Under the pieces are notes generated by a model that was not told where the DNA came from, ran no database searches, and saw nothing but the letters and a program-made list of their open reading frames with translations. Positions 1 to 6,685 of a stretch of DNA of 64,000 nt are shown here, one piece after another. The position numbers were made by a program, and so were the translations under genes. Source of the DNA: Methylorubrum aminovorans. GTDB taxonomy: Bacteria; Pseudomonadota; Alphaproteobacteria; Rhizobiales; Beijerinckiaceae. Numbering within the stretch: position 1 is the first letter of the stretch; each line of letters opens with the position of its first letter. The DNA is taken from NCBI RefSeq assembly GCF_022179725.1, contig NZ_BPRC01000019.1:23813-87812 (forward strand), given 5' to 3'.

Positions 1-258
1 GGTGCGGCCGTCGGAGGCACGCAAGGGGCCGTAGCCCGCGATCGCTAGGGGCTCGCCGGTATAGGATTTCAGCCGCACCTCGCCGTGCAGGCCGTGCGGC
101 CGGCCGAACTCGCCGAGCAGCACGAGGCCCGGATCGGGCGAGGCGGGGGGGGCAGGCTTGGCGCCCTGCGGTTTGCGGGCCGAGGTGACAGCCTCCGGTG
201 CGAGGCGGTCGGCGGGCCGCGCAGGTCCGCGCGATGAGGATCCGGGGCGGCGGGCCAT
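1..258 (-). CDS. rimM: RimM, 16S rRNA processing protein (N-terminal part, cut by window edge)
   Basis: RimM binds ribosomal protein S19 and helps mature the 30S head. Only the first 86 codons lie in the window. The recognisable RimM start, LLGEFGRPHGLHGEVRLKSY followed by TGEPLAIAGYGPL, begins near residue 47. The ATG at 258 puts about 45 residues of Pro/Ala/Arg-rich low-complexity sequence before it. A GTG at 123 directly before LLGEF would give a normal-length N-terminus, so the start is uncertain. It follows rpsP on the same strand, as in the conserved rpsP-rimM-trmD-rplS order, with a 146-bp gap holding a hairpin. The identity is secure; the start is not. Confidence 0.85.
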   Translation of the reverse strand, partial: MARRPGSSSRGPARPADRLAPEAVTSARKPQGAKPAPPASPDPGLVLLGEFGRPHGLHGEVRLKSYTGEPLAIAGYGPLRASDGRT

Positions 259-370
259 GCAGGGTGCCTCGATGACGGCGCGTTTGTCCCTTCCCCGGAG
301 AGGAAAGGCGTGGGGGCGGGGGCGGTGCTGGCAGAGGCGCAGCGGTGCCTCGCGCGACCCCCACCCCGGG

Positions 371-393
371 CCCTCCCCCGAAAAGGGGGAGGG
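371..393. terminator. GC-rich hairpin between rpsP and rimM
   Basis: A perfect 9-bp inverted repeat (CCCTCCCCC / GGGGGAGGG) encloses a GAAAA loop. It lies just past the rpsP stop on the leftward strand. There is no run of T after it in either direction, so it may attenuate or protect the mRNA 3' end rather than stop transcription. C/G-tract hairpins of this sort are common between genes in Methylobacterium-like genomes. Confidence 0.45.
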
Positions 394-404
394 GAGTGGT
401 CGGC

Positions 405-767
405 TTACGCCGCGGCGTCTTCGGCCGGGGCAGCAGCCTTCTCGGCGCGCTTGGCGGCGCGCTCCTTGGACTTCTCGCCGGGCTCAGCCTTCTGCGGGTT
501 GTTGCGGGCCGGGCGCTTGGCGAGGCCGGCGGCGTCGAGGAAGCGCAGAACGCGATCGGTCGGCTGGGCGCCCTTGGCGAGCCAGGACTGGATCTTCTCG
601 TTGTCGAGCACGATGCGGGCCGGATCGTCCTTGGCCTTCATCGGGTCGTAGGCGCCGACCTTGTCGATGAAGCGGCCGTCGCGGGGGGCGCGGGCGTCGG
701 CGACGACGATGCGGTAGTACGGGCGCTTCTTCGCGCCGCCGCGGGTGAGACGGATCTTGAGGGACAT
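405..767 (-). CDS. rpsP: 30S ribosomal protein S16
   Basis: Small-subunit ribosomal protein S16, needed for 30S assembly. The first 80 residues match the family: MSLKIRLTRGGAKKRPYYRI at the N-terminus, then a GRFIDKVGAYDP segment and TDRVLRFL. The last ~40 residues are a Lys/Ala/Glu-rich tail ending in AEDAAA, typical of alphaproteobacterial S16, which is longer than the ~82-residue E. coli protein. Its ATG overlaps the stop of the chorismate mutase gene by one base (TGATG), so the two are translationally coupled within the ffh-rpsP-rimM operon. Confidence 0.97.
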   Translation of the reverse strand: MSLKIRLTRGGAKKRPYYRIVVADARAPRDGRFIDKVGAYDPMKAKDDPARIVLDNEKIQSWLAKGAQPTDRVLRFLDAAGLAKRPARNNPQKAEPGEKSKERAAKRAEKAAAPAEDAAA

Positions 768-1114
768 CAGTCGTTCCTTTCGGTGTCGGGTTTCTGTGTG
801 GTGTTGTGATCGACGCTTTCGGCGATCGTCCGGTGGTGCCGAATGACTTCCTTGACCACGAAGGCGAGGAACTTCTCGGCGAAATCGGGGTCGAGCTTGG
901 CTTCGACCGCGAGATTCCTCAGGCGCTTGACCTGACGCGCCTCCCGATCCGGATCGGAGGGAGGCAGGCCCTTGCGGGCCTTCAACTCGCCGACCCGCTG
1001 CGTGCAGCGGAAGCGCTCGGCGAGGAGATGGATGAGCGCGGCATCGAAGTTGTCGATGCTCTCGCGCAGTCTGGCCAGCTCGGGATCGACCCCTTGGGCG
1101 GACAGAAGCGTCAT
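767..1114 (-). CDS. Chorismate mutase, AroQ class
   Basis: A 115-residue all-alpha AroQ-type chorismate mutase, which rearranges chorismate to prephenate for Phe/Tyr synthesis. Family features visible are LRESIDNFDAALIHLLAER in helix 1, LKARKG, the DREAR segment that supplies active-site Arg/Glu, and a long C-terminal helix ending VVKEVIRHHR. It is a single-domain enzyme with no dehydratase fusion. It overlaps the ffh stop by 4 bp and the rpsP start by 1 bp, so it is tightly embedded in a translation/secretion operon, an arrangement also found in other Hyphomicrobiales. A metabolic link to that operon is not evident from sequence. Confidence 0.9.
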   Translation of the reverse strand: MTLLSAQGVDPELARLRESIDNFDAALIHLLAERFRCTQRVGELKARKGLPPSDPDREARQVKRLRNLAVEAKLDPDFAEKFLAFVVKEVIRHHRTIAESVDHNTTQKPDTERND

Positions 1115-2673
1115 TTCTTCTTACCCGGCAGGAAGCCGCCCAGGCCCGGCAGCTTCGGGCCGCCGAGCCCTGGCAGGTTCGGCATCTTGCCGCCGCCGAG
1201 CCCCCCCGGCATCGGCGGCAGCTTGCCGCCGAACTGCCGCTCGATCTCCGCGATCTGCTCCGGCGTCGGCTCGGGCATCCCCGGAGGCATCTTCATGCCC
1301 CCCGGCAGCCCGCCCGGCATGCCGCCGCCGAGCCCGAACATGTTGCCCAACGCCTGGCCGATGCCGCCGCGCTTGCCCGATCCCATCGACTTCATCATGT
1401 CGGCCATGGTCCGGTGCATCTTGAGGAGCTTGTTGATCTCCTCGACCTTCACGCCGGCACCCGCCGCGATGCGCTTCTTGCGGCTGTTCTTGAGAATGTC
1501 GGGGTTCTTGCGTTCGCCCGGCGTCATCGAGGAGATGATTGCGCGCTGGCGCTTGAACATCTTCTCGTCGAGGTTGGCGCCTTCGACCTGCTTCTTGATC
1601 TGCCCCATGCCGGGCAGCATCCCCATCAGGCCGCCGATGCCGCCCATCTTCTCCATCTGGGCAAGCTGCATCGACAGGTCTTCGAGGTCGAACTTGCCCT
1701 TCCGCATCTTCTCGGCGGTACGCAGGGCCTGCTCGTGGTCGATGGTCTCGGCCGCCTTCTCGACGAGCGAGACGATGTCGCCCATTCCGAGGATGCGGTT
1801 GGCCACCCGCTGCGGGTGGAATTCCTCCAGCGCATCGACCTTCTCGCCGACGCCGACGAGCTTGATCGGCTTACCCGTCACGGCGCGCATGGAAAGCGCC
1901 GCGCCGCCGCGGGAATCGCCGTCCATGCGGGTCAGGACGATGCCGGTGACGCCGAGACGCTGGTCGAAGGCGCGGGCGGTGTTGACCGCGTCCTGACCGG
2001 TGAGCGCGTCGGCCACCAGCAGGACTTCGTGGGGTTTCGTCGCCGCCTTGACCTCGGCGGCCTCGTTCATCAGGCCCTCGTCGACCGTGGTGCGGCCGGC
2101 GGTGTCGAGCATTACCACGTCGAAGCCGCCGAGGCGGGCGGCCTCCATGGCGCGCCGCGCGATCTGCACCGCCGATTGGCCGGCGACGATCGGCAGGCTC
2201 TCGACCTCGACCTGCTTGGCGAGAACCGCGAGCTGCTCCATCGCCGCCGGGCGGCGGGTGTCGAGGGAGGCGAGCAGGACGCGCCGCTTCTCGCGGCTCG
2301 ACAGGCGGCGGGCGATCTTGGCGGTGGTGGTCGTCTTGCCCGAGCCCTGCAGACCCACCATCAGGATGGCGACGGGGGCAGGCGCGTTGAGATCGACGAC
2401 GCTGGCATCGGTGCCGAGCATCGCGATGAGCTCGTCGTTGACGATCTTCACGACCATCTGGCCGGGCGTCACCGACTTGAGCACGACGGCGCCCACCGCC
2501 TTCTCGCGCACCTTGTCGGTGAACGAGCGCACCACTTCCAGCGCCACGTCGGCTTCGAGGAGCGCGCGGCGCACCTCGCGCATGGCGGCGGTGACGTCGG
2601 CCTCCGTCAGCGCGCCGCGGCGCGTCAGACCGGAGAGAATACCGGAAAGGCGGTCGGAAAGGCCTTCGAACAT
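1111..2673 (-). CDS. ffh: Signal recognition particle protein Ffh (SRP54)
   Basis: GTPase subunit of the signal recognition particle, which delivers nascent membrane proteins to FtsY and SecYEG with 4.5S RNA. The N domain is residues 1-90, followed by the G domain with the P-loop GLQGSGKT at 107-114, then DTAGR and TRMDGD. The Met-rich M domain contains MLPGMGQIKKQ and the RNA-binding helix region around RKKRIAAGAG. The C-terminal ~75 residues are unusually rich in Gly, Pro and Met. At 520 residues it is somewhat longer than E. coli Ffh because of that tail. The start lies 15 bp after the upstream TRASH-domain gene. Confidence 0.98.
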   Translation of the reverse strand: MFEGLSDRLSGILSGLTRRGALTEADVTAAMREVRRALLEADVALEVVRSFTDKVREKAVGAVVLKSVTPGQMVVKIVNDELIAMLGTDASVVDLNAPAPVAILMVGLQGSGKTTTTAKIARRLSSREKRRVLLASLDTRRPAAMEQLAVLAKQVEVESLPIVAGQSAVQIARRAMEAARLGGFDVVMLDTAGRTTVDEGLMNEAAEVKAATKPHEVLLVADALTGQDAVNTARAFDQRLGVTGIVLTRMDGDSRGGAALSMRAVTGKPIKLVGVGEKVDALEEFHPQRVANRILGMGDIVSLVEKAAETIDHEQALRTAEKMRKGKFDLEDLSMQLAQMEKMGGIGGLMGMLPGMGQIKKQVEGANLDEKMFKRQRAIISSMTPGERKNPDILKNSRKKRIAAGAGVKVEEINKLLKMHRTMADMMKSMGSGKRGGIGQALGNMFGLGGGMPGGLPGGMKMPPGMPEPTPEQIAEIERQFGGKLPPMPGGLGGGKMPNLPGLGGPKLPGLGGFLPGKKK

Positions 2674-2688
2674 GCGGTTCAGAGGTCC

Positions 2689-2910
2689 TTACTGGTGAAG
2701 GCCGGCATTGGCCACGCGGCGTGCGCGCAACGCGTCCTCGAAGGCCGCCACCGCGCGAGCGAACTTGTCCCGGCACTCCGCGTCGCAGAAGCCGACGGTC
2801 GCGCCGTTATAGAGGGTCAGCGCCTCCGGCACGATCGGCTTGCCCGACCATGGGCATAAGTCGTTGACCGCATCCTCGATGCGAAGGGGCGTGTCGTTCG
2901 CGGGCGCCAT
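2689..2910 (-). CDS. Small TRASH/YHS-like metal-binding protein
   Basis: A 73-residue protein with one Cys cluster. Residues LCPWSGKP and FCDAECRDKF give the pattern Cys-X22-Cys-X3-Cys, which matches the TRASH domain spacing (C-X19-22-C-X3-C) known from metallochaperones and metal-sensing proteins. The longer reading frame extends upstream to 3078, but that part looks non-coding. The ATG at 2910 begins MAPANDTPLRIEDAVNDLCP and leaves a compact single-domain protein. It ends 15 bp before ffh and is probably co-transcribed. A metal-related role is inferred from the motif only. Related proteins in this group are sometimes loosely annotated as glutathione S-transferase, which the sequence does not support. 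Confidence 0.7.
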   Translation of the reverse strand: MAPANDTPLRIEDAVNDLCPWSGKPIVPEALTLYNGATVGFCDAECRDKFARAVAAFEDALRARRVANAGLHQ

Positions 2911-3252
2911 GGCAGGGCTCGTTTGACGCTTCGACGCAGTCCCGGCAACGACAAGGGCGCCCGAGGGCGCGCACGCGCTGTCGGGCGTTGACCTCCGGCC
3001 TCTCGGGCCGGTCGGCGGCTCATCGTGACGTTCGAACGTCGAAATGGAGCCGGGCGGATAGGCCCTGGGCTGCCTCAAGTCAATCCCGCGACCGCTCTCG
3101 CCGGTCGATGCTGAAGCAGAACCTGCCTTCGGATCGATGCACGATTGTGCCCGAAACGCACGTAAGCGGACGGTTAAGTTTTACCCTTCGTTAAGCATGT
3201 TGGGCTCTGATGCTCGGCAACGCACCGCTGGAGGTGCCCGAGGACTACCCCG
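2911..3252. promoter_or_regulatory. Divergent intergenic region with a 14-bp palindrome
   Basis: This 342-bp stretch separates the leftward ffh operon from the rightward coiled-coil gene and should hold promoters for both. The clearest element is the perfect palindrome GACGTTCGAACGTC at 3027-3040. A GTTAAG-N14-GTTAAG direct repeat lies near 3172-3197, ahead of the rightward gene. No convincing -35/-10 pair was identified, and the open frames crossing the region show no recognisable protein. Confidence 0.35.
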
Positions 3253-3717
3253 ATGTCGGAACCCGCGCGACAGGCCCCATCCCCCGAGACCGCTCTCCGG
3301 TCTTCGGCCAGCACCGCGCCGCTGCGCGACTGGCTCGCCATCATGCGTGCGACGGTGTCCGAGACGAAGCCTGTTGAGACGCAAGAAGTCGAACCCGCTC
3401 CGGTCGAGACGGACATCGAAGCGCGTAGCGCCGCCTGGTCGCCCCGACTCGTTTCCGCCGCCGCGAAGTCGGCCGAGGCCGCCGACGAGGACGTGGCCGA
3501 GATCATGGCCGAGAACATGATGCTGAAGGCGCGGCTCCGGATCGAGGCCGAGCGCCGCGACGAGCTTCAGATCATCCTGGCTCAGGAAATCCGTGAGCTG
3601 CGCGCCCACATCGCCGAGGAAGTCGGCAAGATGGAGGATCTCCGGAGCGAGCGCGACCTCTGGCGCGCCCGCTGCGAGGCCCTGGCCGCGCCGCTGTTCC
3701 AAGTGCAGCCGCGCTGA
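3253..3717 (+). CDS. Hypothetical coiled-coil protein
   Basis: A 154-residue protein with no recognised domain. The first ~75 residues are Ala/Pro/Glu/Thr-rich and probably disordered. From about residue 80 to 145 it is a continuous charged heptad-like helix (EIMAENMMLKARLRIEAERR through the Glu/Arg-rich segment to residue 145), predicted as a coiled coil. No signal peptide or membrane segment is seen. The ATG is preceded by a pyrimidine-rich stretch with no strong ribosome site. It stands alone: the ffh operon diverges from it and an inverted repeat plus a hairpin follow. A structural or cell-envelope-associated role is possible but not shown. Confidence 0.7.
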   Translation: MSEPARQAPSPETALRSSASTAPLRDWLAIMRATVSETKPVETQEVEPAPVETDIEARSAAWSPRLVSAAAKSAEAADEDVAEIMAENMMLKARLRIEAERRDELQIILAQEIRELRAHIAEEVGKMEDLRSERDLWRARCEALAAPLFQVQPR

Positions 3718-3728
3718 GCCGCTTTCAG

Positions 3729-3807
3729 AGTGCCTCATAAAACTCCCGGTCACCCACCGTTCTCGCTCTGGCGAGGACAGTGCGGCGGGAGTTTTGTGAG
3801 AGACACT
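3729..3807. repeat. Imperfect inverted repeat with 20-22 nt arms
   Basis: Left arm AGTGCCTCATAAAACTCCCG (3729-3748) pairs with the right arm at 3786-3807 (CGGGAGTTTTGTGAGAGACACT less its mismatches) across a 37-nt spacer. The core CTCATAAAACTCCCG / CGGGAGTTTTGTGAG has a single mismatch. It lies directly after the stop of the coiled-coil gene. It could be a remnant of a small palindromic mobile element or a 3'-UTR structure; only one copy was noticed in the window. Confidence 0.6.
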
Positions 3808-3823
3808 CAGACGCCGAACATGC

Positions 3824-3851
3824 GAAGGGCCGCCCCATGGGGCGGCCCTTC
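3824..3851. terminator. Strong bidirectional hairpin
   Basis: A 13-bp perfect stem (GAAGGGCCGCCCC / GGGGCGGCCCTTC) closes over a 2-nt centre, with no poly-T beyond TTCCATTG. It sits between the convergent coiled-coil gene and the small leftward ORF at 3903-3971, so it probably ends both transcripts. Confidence 0.7.
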
Positions 3852-3902
3852 CATTGTCGAACCGGTCAGTCCGACGAAACCTGTCGTGATCCTGCGAATG
3901 CG

Positions 3903-3971
3903 TTAGACGCACGCGCCGGAGGTAACGGTCCAGGCCTTGGTCGTCGGCGACGGCTGATGACAATGAGACAC
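3903..3971 (-). CDS. Candidate 22-residue peptide ORF with near-perfect ribosome binding site
   Basis: A GTG-initiated ORF encodes MSHCHQPSPTTKAWTVTSGA plus CV and ends in TAA. It has no recognised family. The reason to call it is the upstream sequence on this strand: GAAAGGAGGTGATCCAG, an exact complement of the last 17 bases of 16S rRNA, with the core AGGAGG seven bases before the GTG. A strong hairpin follows about 50 bp downstream, which gives a complete small gene. It has two Cys, two His and a Thr/Ser-rich C-terminal half. It could be a regulatory leader peptide, a small secreted or modified peptide, or an RNA whose role is to bind ribosomes. Function unknown; conservation is untested. 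Confidence 0.5.
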   Translation of the reverse strand: MSHCHQPSPTTKAWTVTSGACV

Positions 3972-3987
3972 TGGATCACCTCCTTTC
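3972..3987 (-). promoter_or_regulatory. Extended Shine-Dalgarno sequence (complement of the 16S rRNA 3' end)
   Basis: On the leftward strand these bases, with the first G of the GTG at 3971, form a 17-nt exact complement to the 16S rRNA tail CTGGATCACCTCCTTTC. Ordinary genes in the window show 4-6 nt matches. The spacing to GTG 3971 is optimal, and this decides the start of the small ORF. Confidence 0.75.
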
Positions 3988-4165
3988 GTTCGTTGCGGGT
4001 GAGCCCAAGGTAGGTGCGATTTCCGCGGGGCGAAAGACCCTCGCCGGCCGATCCGGTGCGTTGTCTCGCCGCAATGCACAATGCGGCCACAGGCGTGCCG
4101 CTGGCCGCCGGGCGGCTGGCAGCCTAAAGAGGGCACCCGTCCGTTTCGCTCAGCCCGTACAAACG

Positions 4166-5248
4166 ATGTCCTCCGCCGCACCGCGCGTCTCCGCCGACGA
4201 TGCCCTCGACCCGCGCGCCATGCGCGAGCCGCTGCCGAACGCGTGGTACTGCGCTGGCCAAGCCGCGGCGGTCGCGGGGGGCAAGATGCGGTCGGTCGCG
4301 CTCAACGGCGAGCAGGTCGTGCTCGGCCGTGGCAAGGACGGGGCCCTGTTCGCGCTGCGCGACCGCTGTCCCCATCGCGGCATGGCGCTCTCCAAGGGCA
4401 AGTTCGACGGCGACACGCTGATGTGCCCGTTCCACGGCTGGCGCTTCGGCACCGACGGGCGCTGCCGCGACGTGCCGACGCTGTCCGAGCACGACGCCTC
4501 GGATTTCTCGCGCATCGCCGTCCAGCGCTTCCCCATCGTCGAGAGCGCGGGCTTCCTCTGGGTCAACCCACATCTCGGGCCCGCCGACTTAGGTGCCGTG
4601 CCGGCCGTGCCCGCCCTCGATTTCGAGCCGGCCGGCTGCCTCGTGCTCGAACTCGAAGTTGAGGCCTCGTTCGATCTCACGACGCTGAGTCTCGTCGATC
4701 CCGGCCACGTCGCCTTCGTTCACGACACATGGTGGTTCCGCCCCTCCAAGGAATTGCGGGAGAAGGTGAAGACCTTCCAGCCGGTGCCGCACGGCTTCGT
4801 CATGACGAGCCACGCGACGACCACGAGTTCCCCGATCTATCGCCTGCTCGGCGGTGCGCCGGAGGTCGAGATCGAGTTCCGCCTGCCCGGCGTACGGCTG
4901 GAGCGGATCAAGGCGGGCACGAAGCGGGTGGCGAACTACACCTTCGCCACGCCGATGGGGCCCAACCGCACCATGCTGACGAACGCGCTCTACTGGAGCC
5001 TGCCGGCGCTGAACCTGCTGAAGCCGATCGCGCGGCCGCTGATGCGCCAGTTCCTGACCCAGGATCAGCAGGTGCTCCAGCACGCGCAGGCCGGCCTCGA
5101 CCGGAAACCCACCATGGTGCTGCTGGGCCAGGGCGATCTGCCCTCGCAATGGTATTTCCGCCTCAAGCGCGAGGCCCTGGAGGCGGCGCGCGACGGCCGC
5201 CCTTTCACCAATCCGCTCGCGCCCCAGGAATTGCGCTGGCGCTCGTGA
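4166..5248 (+). CDS. Rieske-type aromatic-ring oxygenase, VanA/pheophorbide-oxygenase-like
   Basis: The oxygenase component of a two- or three-part non-heme iron oxygenase, 360 residues. The N-terminal Rieske [2Fe-2S] motif is complete: C68-P-H70 and C87-X2-H90 (CPHRGMAL ... CPFHGW). The catalytic-domain mononuclear iron motif D-X2-H-X4-H is at D178, H181 and H186 (DPGHVAFVH). These arrangements resemble vanillate O-demethylase oxygenases. No reductase or ferredoxin gene is adjacent, so electrons must come from elsewhere and the substrate cannot be assigned. The ATG at 4166 was preferred over an upstream ATG at 4061 because the extra 35 residues are Arg/Ala-rich and family-atypical. It is divergent from the 22-codon ORF. 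Confidence 0.85.
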   Translation: MSSAAPRVSADDALDPRAMREPLPNAWYCAGQAAAVAGGKMRSVALNGEQVVLGRGKDGALFALRDRCPHRGMALSKGKFDGDTLMCPFHGWRFGTDGRCRDVPTLSEHDASDFSRIAVQRFPIVESAGFLWVNPHLGPADLGAVPAVPALDFEPAGCLVLELEVEASFDLTTLSLVDPGHVAFVHDTWWFRPSKELREKVKTFQPVPHGFVMTSHATTTSSPIYRLLGGAPEVEIEFRLPGVRLERIKAGTKRVANYTFATPMGPNRTMLTNALYWSLPALNLLKPIARPLMRQFLTQDQQVLQHAQAGLDRKPTMVLLGQGDLPSQWYFRLKREALEAARDGRPFTNPLAPQELRWRS

Positions 5249-5330
5249 GGTTGTGAAGCCGCAACCTGAAACTTTTAGCTCCCCGCATCGTCGAGGTGCG
5301 TATCGCTTGAGTTGCGCGAGGGAGTATCGG

Positions 5331-5540
5331 GTGCCGAGGCCGCACTACGTCATCCGCCGGAGCCGGTCCGGCCGGTTCAACTTCACCCTGTTATCCGAAC
5401 ACGGCCGCATCAACGGCACCGTGATCGTTGCCGGGCAAGACCTGCCCCGTGACGAGATCGAGCGGCAGGCTCGGGAGAAGATCCGCAACCTCGCCGACGC
5501 CCTCGTCTCGGTCGTGGGGCCGGGCGCGAGCCCGTCCTGA
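5331..5540 (+). CDS. Small hypothetical protein
   Basis: A basic 69-residue protein (MPRPHYVIRRSRSGRFNFTL onward) with no recognised domain. GTG at 5331 is chosen because GAGGGAG lies seven bases upstream. The same frame could start at GTG 5253, four bases after the Rieske stop, adding 26 residues of poor quality. The alternating hydrophobic pattern VIVAG ... DEIERQAREKIRNLADALVS suggests a small beta-beta-alpha fold. It lies between the Rieske gene and the metallo-hydrolase on the same strand and may be co-transcribed. Function unknown. Confidence 0.5.
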   Translation: MPRPHYVIRRSRSGRFNFTLLSEHGRINGTVIVAGQDLPRDEIERQAREKIRNLADALVSVVGPGASPS

Positions 5541-5589
5541 GGCCCTGCGCCGCGCTTGAACCGCGGGCCGGGCAGGCCATCTTGGCCGT

Positions 5590-6651
5590 ATGAAGAAGCG
5601 TGGCCTGCTCACGGTCGCCAGCGCGGCCACGGTGATGACCCTCGGCGGCGTCGGCTATGCCGCGCATCGCCGGGGCAAGAACCCCTATTACCGTGGGCCC
5701 AAGAGCGACCATTTCGACGGCCTGCGCTTCCACACCGCAAATCAGCCGCCCGACAAGTCGCTCGCCGACCTCGCCCGCTGGCGCCGGACCGGCAAGCCCG
5801 AAGCGTGGCCGGCGAACTTCCCGAGCCTGTTTCCGGCGGACAAGCCACCCGAACGGGTCGAGGGCTTTCGCGTCGTGCTGATCGGCCATGCGAGCTACCT
5901 GTTCCAGGTGGCCGGCCGCAACATCCTGGTCGATCCGGTCTTTGCCCGGCGTGCGAGTCCGTTCCGCTTCGCCGGGCCGAAGCGGGTCAACCCGCCGGGC
6001 ATCGCCTATGCCGACCTTCCGCCGATCGATGCGGTCCTGATCACCCACAACCACTACGACCATCTCGACGGCCCGACGCTCGCCCGGCTCTGGCAGGACC
6101 ACCAGCCGCTGATCGTCGCGCCGCTGGGCAACGACGTGATCCTGCGCGGCTACGACGAGACCATGCATGTCGAGACCCGCGACTGGGGCGAGTCGGTCGA
6201 TCTCGGTGCCGGCATCACCGCGCATCTCACGCCCGCCAACCACTGGTCGGCCCGCGGCCTCAACGACCGGCGCATGGCGCTGTGGTGCGCCTTCCTGCTG
6301 ACCACACCGCGCGGGGTTCACTACCATGTTGGCGACACGGGCCTCGGGGACGGCGCGATCTTCCGCGAGATCCGCGTCCGGTTCGGCCCACCGCGGCTCG
6401 CCACCCTGCCGATCGGTGCCTACGAGCCGCGGTGGTTCATGCAGCCGCAGCACATGAACCCGGCCGACGCGGTGGAGGCCCTGACCCTTCTCGGCGCCGA
6501 TCAGGCGCTCGGCCACCATTGGGGCACGTTCAAGCTCACCGACGAGGGCATCGAACGGCCCGTCGAGGCGCTGGCCGAGGCGCTGACGGCGACCGCCTTG
6601 CCGCCGGAGCGGTTCCTGGCGCTGCGGCCGGGGCAGGTCTGGGAGGGGTAG
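5590..6651 (+). CDS. Metallo-beta-lactamase-fold hydrolase, NAPE-PLD-like
   Basis: A zinc-dependent hydrolase of the family that includes N-acylphosphatidylethanolamine phospholipase D. The metal motif T-H153-N-H155-Y-D157-H158 is intact, and the family-typical blocks GAYEPRWFM ... QHMNPADAVEAL and GHHWGTFKLTDE follow near the C-terminus. The N-terminus (MKKRGLLTVASAATVMTLGG) is a single hydrophobic segment, a signal anchor or signal peptide, so the enzyme is probably membrane-facing or periplasmic. Substrate is likely a lipid or other phosphodiester/amide, but that is inferred from the family. It converges with the rhtA-like gene. Confidence 0.85.
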   Translation: MKKRGLLTVASAATVMTLGGVGYAAHRRGKNPYYRGPKSDHFDGLRFHTANQPPDKSLADLARWRRTGKPEAWPANFPSLFPADKPPERVEGFRVVLIGHASYLFQVAGRNILVDPVFARRASPFRFAGPKRVNPPGIAYADLPPIDAVLITHNHYDHLDGPTLARLWQDHQPLIVAPLGNDVILRGYDETMHVETRDWGESVDLGAGITAHLTPANHWSARGLNDRRMALWCAFLLTTPRGVHYHVGDTGLGDGAIFREIRVRFGPPRLATLPIGAYEPRWFMQPQHMNPADAVEALTLLGADQALGHHWGTFKLTDEGIERPVEALAEALTATALPPERFLALRPGQVWEG

Positions 6652-6685
6652 GGGCGGCCGATCGTTCGACCGGGACCGCGCCCGT

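Noticed and set aside
3971..3987. 16S rRNA 3'-end sequence CTGGATCACCTCCTTTC on the plus strand
   Set aside because: Only the last 17 bases match; no 16S helix sequence precedes it. It is better read as a Shine-Dalgarno sequence on the other strand.
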